Assembly (NCBI GenBank): GCA_001829395.1
Contig: MIBD01000051.1
Span: 2,783 to 10,059 of the forward strand
Direction of reading: 5' to 3'
DNA: 7,277 bases
Origin: Spirochaetes bacterium GWF1_49_6
GTDB taxonomy: Bacteria; Spirochaetota; Brevinematia; Brevinematales; GWF1-51-8
The notes under the pieces are model-generated. The model saw only the letters and a program-made list of their open reading frames with translations. It searched no databases and was not told where the DNA came from. The position numbers and the translations under genes are program-made. Of this stretch, positions 1-5,700 are shown in pieces (the first letter of the stretch is position 1; every line of letters starts with the position of its first letter).

Positions 1-1
1 C

Positions 2-1507
2 GATAAGCTGGACAAAGTGTTCGAGCGTTTCTCGCAGGTCGACGGCAGCGAAAGCCGCCGGTATGAGGGCACCGGTATCGGCCTCGCGCTGGTGAAGGAA
101 CTGGTGGAATTACAGATGGGCACGATTGATGTCGAGTCGGAGTTGGGAGCGGGTACGACGTTCAGGATAATGTTCAAACTCGGCACAGCCCATATCCCGC
201 CCGAACAGATTATCGAGCAGGATAGCGATGAGATGGAAGTGAAAAAACACCTTACTATCGACTTTATTCAGGCCGGGGGTGATGTGAAGGAAGCGCCGAA
301 CCCGTTACCGAGGAACCGTCAGAATATCCCCGGGTATTCCGACTCCCGCGACGATATGAATCTACCATGTCAGCTGCTGATTACCGACGATAATCCGGAT
401 ATGCGGAAATATATCCAGTTCCTGCTGAAAGACGATTACAGTCTGGTGTTCGCGAAGGACGGGCAGGAAGGCCTGGACTTGGCGCGGCAGTACCTTCCCG
501 ACCTGGTGATCTCCGACGTGATGATGCCGCGGATGAACGGTTACGAGTTCTGCGGAGCGTTAAAATCCGACCCCGCCCTGCGGCATATCCCGTTCATCCT
601 GCTGACCGCGAAGGCGGATTTATCCGGGAAGCTCGAGGGACTCGAGTACGGCGCGGACGATTACCTGTCCAAACCATTCAATCCTAACGAGCTCGCGGTG
701 CGGATACGCAACCTTCTCAAGAACAAGCGCCTCGAGACCGAGTTGTCGTTGAAACAGCAGGAGATAGAGAAAGACCTCCAACAGGCGAGCGCCGTCCAGA
801 AGAGTATCCTCACCCCTCCAGCGGTCTACCGTTCCATCGAGGGCTTTGAGATCGAGACCGTATTCATGCCGATGAATAAAAGCGTGAGCGGGGATTATTA
901 CCATATTTCACATGGGGCGGACGGTAAGCTGTCGGTGATGGTCGCGGATATGTCCGGGCACGGGGTTCAGGCCGCGTTATCCACGATGCAGATAGACGCG
1001 TTGAACCGCGAGACCATGCATTATAAGCATACCGACGAACGTCTCGAAAAGATCAATTATCTCTTCCTCCATAACCTGAAGAGCAACACGTTCTGTTCGG
1101 CGTTCCTCGCGTCGATACAACAGGGTTTGATCGAGTACAGTACGGCCGCGCATCCGGCGCAGTACCTGATAAAAACATCCCAGCGGGAGATTGTGCCGTT
1201 AAAGGCCAAGGGGAAACTCCTCTGTTACTCCGAGGACAGCGCCTATGAACTCAAGACCGTACCGGTCTCATCGGGCGATATCCTCCTCTTATTCAGCGAC
1301 GGTATCTTCGAGGAATTCAGCCCGGCAGGTGAGGAATGGGGCGAGGAAGGATTTATGGAGGCGATCACCATGATGCTGGAGGACGGTACGCTCCAGGATG
1401 CTTTAATGAAGGATTTCCTCGGGGAACTGACCGCCCGGATGGATAAGCACTTATCGGGGGTATCGATCAACGACGATATCACAATGATCGGGATAAGGGT
1501 CAAATAG
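2..1507 (+). CDS. Hybrid sensor kinase / receiver / SpoIIE-type PP2C phosphatase, 5' truncated
   Basis: The gene enters from the left edge, already in frame at base 2, so the sensor part, the His-box and the ATP-binding N and F boxes lie outside. Residues below count from the valine codon at base 17. Residues 1-55 are the end of a HATPase_c domain with the G2 box GTGIGL (19-23 region). Residues 117-235 are a response-regulator receiver: acidic pair D124-D125, phospho-acceptor D167 in VISDVMMP, T197 and K219 in LSKPF. Residues 235-265 form a charged helical linker, probably coiled coil. Residues 266-496 are a SpoIIE/RsbU-like PP2C phosphatase with metal-binding aspartates in SGDYY (D293), VADMSGHG (D311), LLFSDGI (D428) and DDIT (D486-D487). 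Family knowledge: such phosphatases usually dephosphorylate a STAS anti-anti-sigma protein; none is visible here. Inference: phosphorylation of the receiver switches phosphatase activity. The GTG at 17 lies inside the F box and is not the true start. Confidence 0.93.
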   Translation, partial: DKLDKVFERFSQVDGSESRRYEGTGIGLALVKELVELQMGTIDVESELGAGTTFRIMFKLGTAHIPPEQIIEQDSDEMEVKKHLTIDFIQAGGDVKEAPNPLPRNRQNIPGYSDSRDDMNLPCQLLITDDNPDMRKYIQFLLKDDYSLVFAKDGQEGLDLARQYLPDLVISDVMMPRMNGYEFCGALKSDPALRHIPFILLTAKADLSGKLEGLEYGADDYLSKPFNPNELAVRIRNLLKNKRLETELSLKQQEIEKDLQQASAVQKSILTPPAVYRSIEGFEIETVFMPMNKSVSGDYYHISHGADGKLSVMVADMSGHGVQAALSTMQIDALNRETMHYKHTDERLEKINYLFLHNLKSNTFCSAFLASIQQGLIEYSTAAHPAQYLIKTSQREIVPLKAKGKLLCYSEDSAYELKTVPVSSGDILLLFSDGIFEEFSPAGEEWGEEGFMEAITMMLEDGTLQDALMKDFLGELTARMDKHLSGVSINDDITMIGIRVK

Positions 1508-1551
1508 AAAGAGAGCAATGCGATAATAATTAATATGTGGGAGCATGAAAA

Positions 1552-2343
1552 ATGGCGGAATATATCGAAATTAAAATGGCGACAAGTCACGAAACGGTGC
1601 ATGATATGCGCACGGAGCGACTGGCGCAGTTAAGCGAACCGCAGGAATACTTTCTTGAAGAGCAGGCCGTTAAATCGAAGCCGTTTATGATACTTGAGGA
1701 AGGGACGATGACAGGATATGCGCTGATCGCCGACGGGAATATCCTGGTCGAATTCTGTTGTTCCGAGACCGAGGTATTCCCGAGACGCGACCTGCTGGAA
1801 CATGTCGTCCGCGAACTGAAAATTAAAAAAGCGTTCTGCCAGTCGTTCGACCATAACCTTTTATCCGCCGCGCTTCTCCTGAAACCTAAAGTGGATGCCA
1901 CCGGAATCCTGTTCCGCAAATTCGACGCGTTCAAATACTGGAACACCGCGCCTAAGGGGCTCGAATACGCGGCTGCGGGAAAGCAGGATTACGATATGAT
2001 ACGCGGGATAAACGAAGGATTCTTTTCATCGGACGGGGAGATACGCGGCCTGATCGCGAGGGGAGAATTAATAGCGTTCTACAGCAATAAGCGGCTGATC
2101 GGGTGCGGGATTATGCAGCAGGCGGTACCCGGTACGAATGCGTACGATATCGGTATGATGGTCGATCCGGTGTTCCGGCGGCAGGGCTACGGCGCGTATA
2201 TCGCCTACCGTACGGCGTCGCAATGTATCGCGGCGGGTCATCGTCCCGTCTGCGGGTGCGGCATTGACAATACCGCGTCATTGAAAGCTCTCGAGAACGC
2301 GGGATTCATATCGCGGCATCTGTTATTGGAATTGAAGTTCTGA
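1552..2343 (+). CDS. GNAT-family N-acetyltransferase, substrate unknown
   Basis: A 263-residue soluble protein with no signal peptide. The C-terminal half (about 135-263) shows the acetyl-CoA-binding GNAT core: strand DIGMMVDP (199-206) followed by the pyrophosphate loop RRQGYGAYI (209-217), then a helix, IDNTASLKALENAGF (238-252) as motif B, and a last strand. The N-terminal half (1-130) has no clear motif; its length and strand pattern would fit a degenerate second GNAT lobe, which is inference. The start at 1552 has a purine-rich GTGGGAG eight bases upstream; the ATG at 1545 is in another frame and stops after a few codons. It begins 44 bases after the phosphatase gene with no terminator between them, so the two may be co-transcribed. 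The acceptor substrate cannot be told from sequence. Confidence 0.88.
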   Translation: MAEYIEIKMATSHETVHDMRTERLAQLSEPQEYFLEEQAVKSKPFMILEEGTMTGYALIADGNILVEFCCSETEVFPRRDLLEHVVRELKIKKAFCQSFDHNLLSAALLLKPKVDATGILFRKFDAFKYWNTAPKGLEYAAAGKQDYDMIRGINEGFFSSDGEIRGLIARGELIAFYSNKRLIGCGIMQQAVPGTNAYDIGMMVDPVFRRQGYGAYIAYRTASQCIAAGHRPVCGCGIDNTASLKALENAGFISRHLLLELKF

Positions 2344-2351
2344 TAAAAAGA

Positions 2352-2379
2352 AAAACCATCCCCGCGAGGGAATGGTTTT
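2352..2379. terminator. Hairpin terminator shared by two convergent genes
   Basis: A 12-bp stem (2352-2363 pairs with 2368-2379) has one C-A mismatch and a GCGA loop, which fits the stable GNRA tetraloop class. It sits 8 bases after the stop of the acetyltransferase and 21 bases after the stop of the minus-strand lipoprotein gene. Read on the minus strand, the stem runs into a long T-rich tract (TTTTTCTTTTT), the form of a good intrinsic terminator. Read on the plus strand only four T follow, all within the stem, so termination in that direction is probably weaker. Confidence 0.82.
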
Positions 2380-2400
2380 ATGTATGGAATCGGTTTATGG

Positions 2401-3234
2401 TTATTCCCAAATCGTCACGGGGACGAGCGTGTAATTCCTTCCGAAGTTATTATCCCATGCCGTGCTGCCGTTCAACGTATAAGCGATCGCGAATTTAATT
2501 TCAGCGGGCGAGCCTTCGATCGGGACGACGTACCACCATACGGAATATTTATTCCCGCCGGTGAAGTCCGAATCGTCGTAGCTGTATTGGGCGGGGCATT
2601 CTTTAACGGTCGCCCAGTTATCGGTGGTATAGACTATTTTGACGCTTTTATCACCCTCGGCGTATTTCGTATAAACCCGCCCGGTAAAGAAGGGTTCGTC
2701 GACGATGTTGTTATATTGGGCGTTCTGCATCGCGGCAATGCTCTTGCTCCACGCGAAGTCGGGATAGAAATTTCGGGGACCTGCGCCTACATGATAATCC
2801 GCGCCGCCGTTATTATCCCAGTACGTCTGTCCGTTAACGACATACTTGATCGCGAAATTGATATCCCATCCGCCGAACGGATTGAAGCCGATATTGGTAT
2901 ATGTAAAGTACCAGAGTTCCTTATTATTGCCGAGAGATTTGACATAGGATGCGGCGAGGTCCGACCATACGCCGTCAAGCTCGTAATGCACCACCACCTG
3001 TTTCTGGTAGGCGGCATTCTCGATTTCGATATAGCCCATAAACGTGCCCTTACCGAAGGTCTGTATCGCGAAACAGTGCGAGTAGAAAAGTTTCACCATC
3101 GAACCCTCGCCGTAGCCGAGTTCGGAGAGAGATGCACCGTCGGCAGGTTTTTCCGCCTGCATGGTCTCGCTGAGCGAGCAGGATGCGCCTATCAGTACGA
3201 TTGAGGCGAACAATATCAACAAACTTTTTTTCAT
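2401..3234 (-). CDS. Lipoprotein with two tandem CBM21 (starch/glycogen-binding) modules
   Basis: A 277-residue protein starting MKKSLLILFASIVL, a lysine-tipped hydrophobic signal followed by GASC with C19 as likely lipidation site; the lipobox is relaxed, as often in spirochaetes. After a short linker come two related beta domains, residues about 64-150 and 183-276. Each ends in the CBM21 signature: FAIKYVVNGQTYWDNNGGADY and FAIAYTLNGSTAWDNNFGRNY share 14 of 23 positions counting the preceding I-x. The WDNN-x-G-x-[ND]-Y motif is characteristic of CBM21, known from glycogen-targeting subunits of protein phosphatase 1 and fungal glucoamylase. No catalytic domain is present, so the likely role is binding alpha-glucan at the envelope (inference). 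Start choice: GAGGAG lies 7 bases before this ATG, whereas an upstream in-frame ATG at 3294 falls in the promoter and gives no proper signal peptide. A long opposite-strand reading frame over the same bases is judged a shadow. Confidence 0.88.
   Translation of the reverse strand: MKKSLLILFASIVLIGASCSLSETMQAEKPADGASLSELGYGEGSMVKLFYSHCFAIQTFGKGTFMGYIEIENAAYQKQVVVHYELDGVWSDLAASYVKSLGNNKELWYFTYTNIGFNPFGGWDINFAIKYVVNGQTYWDNNGGADYHVGAGPRNFYPDFAWSKSIAAMQNAQYNNIVDEPFFTGRVYTKYAEGDKSVKIVYTTDNWATVKECPAQYSYDDSDFTGGNKYSVWWYVVPIEGSPAEIKFAIAYTLNGSTAWDNNFGRNYTLVPVTIWE
2407..3045 (-). repeat. Tandem duplication of CBM21 domain within the lipoprotein
   Basis: Two copies of one protein domain lie in the lipoprotein gene: copy 1 about 2785-3045 (residues 64-150) and copy 2 about 2407-2688 (residues 183-276). 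They share the strand pattern V-x-V-x-Y near the start (VVVHYELDGVW and VKIVYTTDNW), the stretch FAI-x-Y and the WDNN-x-G-x-x-Y end. The overall identity is low, so the duplication is old or the modules were acquired separately. Confidence 0.75.
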
Positions 3235-3241
3235 CAATTGA

Positions 3242-3247
3242 CTCCTC
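3242..3247 (-). promoter_or_regulatory. Ribosome binding site fixing the CBM21 lipoprotein start
   Basis: On the minus strand GAGGAG is followed by 7 bases and then the ATG at 3234. This strong Shine-Dalgarno match favours the 277-residue form over the longer reading frame that starts at 3294. Confidence 0.85.
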
Positions 3248-3265
3248 ATTGTTAAATAGGACAAT

Positions 3266-3294
3266 ATTATAACGGGGAAAAATGTAAAATACAA
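3266..3294 (-). promoter_or_regulatory. Sigma-70-type promoter of the CBM21 lipoprotein gene
   Basis: Read on the minus strand there is TTGTAT (3289-3294), a 17-base spacer and a perfect TATAAT (3266-3271). The -35 matches consensus at three of six positions only. Transcription would start near 3259, leaving a leader of about 25 bases that contains the GAGGAG ribosome site. The -35 box is bracketed by a 10-bp inverted repeat. Confidence 0.68.
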
Positions 3295-3312
3295 GAAAGC
3301 GGTTACATTTTT
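3278..3312. promoter_or_regulatory. Perfect 10-bp inverted repeat around the minus-strand -35 box; possible operator
   Basis: AAAAATGTAA (3278-3287) and TTACATTTTT (3303-3312) are exact reverse complements separated by 15 bases, about 25 bases centre to centre. One arm lies in the spacer of the lipoprotein promoter and the other lies just upstream of its -35. Such geometry suits a dimeric DNA-binding protein. The arms are AT-rich, so chance is a real alternative. On the plus strand the dyad is followed by a short T run, but no gene upstream would need a terminator there. Confidence 0.45.
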
Positions 3313-3391
3313 TTTAGTTTTCTTTTGTACTTATTGCTTTTCACTTAAAGATAGGCATATCCGATAAATAAAGCGGTAATACCCAAAATAA

Positions 3392-3419
3392 TTGACTTTA
3401 AAAAGATATCAATTAAAAT
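3392..3419 (+). promoter_or_regulatory. Sigma-70-type promoter of the rightward lipoprotein-mraY gene run
   Basis: TTGACT (3392-3397, five of six consensus bases), a 16-base spacer and TAAAAT (3414-3419, five of six). Transcription would start around 3426, giving a leader of about 55 bases before the ATG at 3482. The surroundings are strongly AT-rich compared with the genes on both sides. A short AT-only hairpin (AAATATA 3416-3422 with TATATTT 3428-3434) overlaps the -10 region and is probably incidental. Confidence 0.6.
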
Positions 3420-3469
3420 ATATAGTGTATATTTATTAATCGTTATATAACTTTATTGGCTTTATAAGT

Positions 3470-3475
3470 GGAGGG
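3470..3475 (+). promoter_or_regulatory. Ribosome binding site of the repeat lipoprotein
   Basis: GGAGGG, six bases before the ATG at 3482, within the AT-rich leader. It supports the chosen start, which also gives a normal lipoprotein signal peptide. Confidence 0.85.
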
Positions 3476-3481
3476 TCATAT

Positions 3482-5074
3482 ATGATAAAAATCAAAAATA
3501 TTCTTTTCATTTCCGCCATTATTTTTATTTCCGGGGTGGTGTCATGCGGTTCGGGGGTCGAGGGTTTCCTCAAAGCCGGAGACTACGCGAAGGCCGACGC
3601 GGAATGCGGCAAGCAGAAAGGGAAAGCAAAAGTCGATTGCCTGAATAAAATCGCCGAATTTTATTTTATGAACGGTTCCTATTCCAATTCCGCGAAGTAC
3701 TATAAAAAGATCGAAGACGTATTTTTCGAGAGTAAGATCGCGTCGGGTTCGCTGACGGAGCAATTCGATAAGGATACTATGAATATCCCGAATAAGGGTT
3801 ACCAGAAAATCGCTGACGCTTACTTCACCAACGGGGATTACCAGAACGCGATTAAGTACTACGAAAAAACCGGGTATAAGGACGGTTACCGGATTATCGC
3901 AGACGCCTATCTTGCGAAGAAAGACCCCGTTAATGCGTTGAAGTATTACGAGAAACTTGGAGATAAGAACAATTATAAAAAGGTCGGTGATTTGTACCTT
4001 GAAATTGGGAATCCCGACGCCGCCGCGAAGGTCTACGATAAGCTCGAAGATAAGGAGAGCTTCAAGATGCTCGCGGATAAATTTTTCAAGATGGAAAAAT
4101 TCGAGCTCGCTGGGAAATATTTCCAGAAAATCGACGATAAGGACGGTATGAAAGCGGTCGCGGATAAATACTACGCCAAGGAAAACTACGAAAGCGCCGC
4201 TCGTTATTTCGGTTTTATCGGGGATACTGTCAAGCAGAAGGAATGCTTTAAAAACCTTGCCGACGATTATGTCGATTTGGAAAACTTTGTAAAAGCCGGG
4301 GATTTCTACGGAAAGGCCGGGGATGCGGATAAAGGAAAGGAGATGTACTTCAAAGCCGCCCAGCTATTTACCGAAACCGGCGATATGACTAACGCCGCCG
4401 AGTACTACGGTAAGGCCGGCGACCAGAAGGCAAAAAAGGATATCTATCTTAAACTCGCCAAGGAGTGGGACAAACTCAAAGACTATAATCTGGCGGCGTA
4501 TTATTCCATGAAGGCCGGCGACGAGAAGGGTATGAAAAACTATTATCTGAAAATCGCGGACGATTACGATAAAAAGAAAGAGTATGATAAGGCGATCGAG
4601 TTCGCTAAAAAGGCGGGCGATTTAGGCGCAGAAAAAAAGTACTATAAAAAAATCGCCGATTCCCTGATGGAAAACGAGGCTTATCAAGAGGCGGCGGAGT
4701 ATTATAAAAAAGCCGGGGATGAGAAAAAGGTCAAGGCCGCGCAAAAGAAAGCCGCCGATAAAGAAAAAATGATTATGGACTACGGTTATAAAATTCTGGA
4801 ATATATCCTGGAACATTATAATACGATTGTCTCGGACGCACCTGATCTGACCGAGCTCAAGAAACTGCTCGATTCATTCGAGAAAAAAATCGGGTTTAAC
4901 GATTTAATTCAGGCCGAGGTATTCGCGAGGGATTTCGCTATCGGCGAGGCCGAGAAAATCCTAAAGAGCGTTTCGCTCGAGGATATGTCCGACGAACAGC
5001 TTCAGCTTCTCGAATCCTATAAGTCGATTGCAGACTTCCTGAAGAAATATATCGAGGGTTCGGGTTCGAAATAA
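3482..5074 (+). CDS. Lipoprotein with TPR-like helical repeats
   Basis: A 530-residue, lysine-rich protein. Residues 1-21 are a signal peptide (MIKIKNILF, hydrophobic core, V-V-S) with C22 as lipidation site, so it is probably anchored in a membrane facing the periplasm or outside. The mature part is a chain of TPR-like helix pairs: two irregular units in residues 26-108, four 29-residue units (109-224), then six 33-residue units (225-422). The unit pattern is K-[IL]-A-D-x-[YF]...x-x-Y-x-x-A-A-x-Y-Y-x-K-A-G-D. Residues 423-530 are helical, charged and not repeated, and act as a C-terminal cap or separate domain. Two further cysteines, C42 and C53, flank a lysine-rich loop and might pair. Known for TPR-like proteins: they mostly bind partner proteins and have no catalysis; the partner here is unknown. 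It is the first gene of the run that leads to mraY. Confidence 0.88.
   Translation: MIKIKNILFISAIIFISGVVSCGSGVEGFLKAGDYAKADAECGKQKGKAKVDCLNKIAEFYFMNGSYSNSAKYYKKIEDVFFESKIASGSLTEQFDKDTMNIPNKGYQKIADAYFTNGDYQNAIKYYEKTGYKDGYRIIADAYLAKKDPVNALKYYEKLGDKNNYKKVGDLYLEIGNPDAAAKVYDKLEDKESFKMLADKFFKMEKFELAGKYFQKIDDKDGMKAVADKYYAKENYESAARYFGFIGDTVKQKECFKNLADDYVDLENFVKAGDFYGKAGDADKGKEMYFKAAQLFTETGDMTNAAEYYGKAGDQKAKKDIYLKLAKEWDKLKDYNLAAYYSMKAGDEKGMKNYYLKIADDYDKKKEYDKAIEFAKKAGDLGAEKKYYKKIADSLMENEAYQEAAEYYKKAGDEKKVKAAQKKAADKEKMIMDYGYKILEYILEHYNTIVSDAPDLTELKKLLDSFEKKIGFNDLIQAEVFARDFAIGEAEKILKSVSLEDMSDEQLQLLESYKSIADFLKKYIEGSGSK
3806..4747 (+). repeat. Ten tandem TPR-like units, unit length switching from 29 to 33 residues
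   Basis: Units start at residues 109, 138, 167 and 196 (29 residues each, bases 3806-4153) and at 225, 258, 291, 324, 357 and 390 (33 residues each, bases 4154-4747). The longer units have four extra residues after the conserved GD turn (for example KAGDQKAKKDIYL against KLGDKNNYK). The repeats diverge at the DNA level, so this is an old protein repeat and not a recent DNA expansion. Confidence 0.85.
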
Positions 5075-5086
5075 CGGCAGGGTCTC

Positions 5087-5686
5087 ATGTCTACCATGAT
5101 AACCGGGGGGCATCCGTCTTATCATAGCCGGATTCCGCAGTTTGTCTTGTTCAGCGGGAAGGAAATAAATACCGCTATTCTGGGGGAGCATCCCGAAAAA
5201 TTTCTGGCGTCATTATACCGAAAAACACACGGCTATTATAGTTATAAACATTCCTATCTTGCTATCGAAAACGGGAATACCGTCGCGGGTTGCATTTTCG
5301 TGTTGGACTATGCTATAATTAGAAAAGAGTATTTTTCGGAAGTGCTGAACCATCTTTCACATCCGGTTCTTCTGCTCCGGCAGCTGAAGGCTATGCGGGA
5401 CGCAGAGCAGATTATTAAAAGCGTGGAAAAGGACGATTGTTATATCACGCATCTCGCCGTGCTCCCGGAGTTTCGTTCGATGAGAATAGGCGAGGCGTTA
5501 TTGAACCGGGCGGTCGAGTCCTGCCGGGAAACGAACCGGCGGAAACTGCTCCTCGATGTGGAGTCGGAGAACTCCGGGGCGATACGTTTCTATCAGCGCT
5601 GCGGGTTTTCGGAACTGATGGCGCGGAAAATCAATATTGCCGGGATGGTTTTTTCGTTAACGAGAATGGGTAAGATGATCGAATAG
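5087..5686 (+). CDS. GNAT-family N-acetyltransferase (RimI-like core)
   Basis: A 199-residue soluble protein. Residues 118-175 carry the GNAT core: strand YITHLAVLPEF (119-129), the acetyl-CoA pyrophosphate loop RSMRIGEALL (130-139), then VESENSGAIRFYQRCGF (158-174) as the motif B region, close in style to RimI-like enzymes. The N-terminal 115 residues have no named motif. It starts 12 bases after the repeat lipoprotein; AGGG ends 4 bases before this ATG, a short spacing. A second in-frame ATG at 5096 would have a 13-base spacing, so the start is uncertain by three codons. It is 14 bases from mraY and thus probably on the same transcript. Its substrate, whether a ribosomal protein N-terminus, an amino sugar or something else, cannot be judged; position beside mraY does not prove a cell-wall role. 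Confidence 0.87.
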   Translation: MSTMITGGHPSYHSRIPQFVLFSGKEINTAILGEHPEKFLASLYRKTHGYYSYKHSYLAIENGNTVAGCIFVLDYAIIRKEYFSEVLNHLSHPVLLLRQLKAMRDAEQIIKSVEKDDCYITHLAVLPEFRSMRIGEALLNRAVESCRETNRRKLLLDVESENSGAIRFYQRCGFSELMARKINIAGMVFSLTRMGKMIE

Positions 5687-5700
5687 AGGGTGAGGAAAAT

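Noticed and set aside
620..904. Minus-strand frame inside the hybrid kinase gene
   Set aside because: It is the shadow of the receiver and phosphatase coding sequence.
2380..3204. 274-residue plus-strand open frame opposite the CBM21 lipoprotein
   Set aside because: No ribosome site, no recognisable motif, and it overlaps the hairpin terminator. The minus strand has a promoter, GAGGAG, a signal peptide and two CBM21 domains.
3235..3294. Upstream start (ATG at 3294) for the minus-strand lipoprotein
   Set aside because: It would place the promoter -10 inside the coding region and put 20 extra residues before a perfect signal peptide; no ribosome site precedes it.
3416..3434. Small AT-only hairpin (AAATATA / TATATTT) near the rightward promoter
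   Set aside because: Seven A-T pairs in an AT-rich region are expected by chance and would be unstable.
3806..4747. CRISPR or DNA-level satellite repeat
   Set aside because: The repetition is at protein level in a single open frame; the DNA units diverge and there are no constant repeats with unique spacers.
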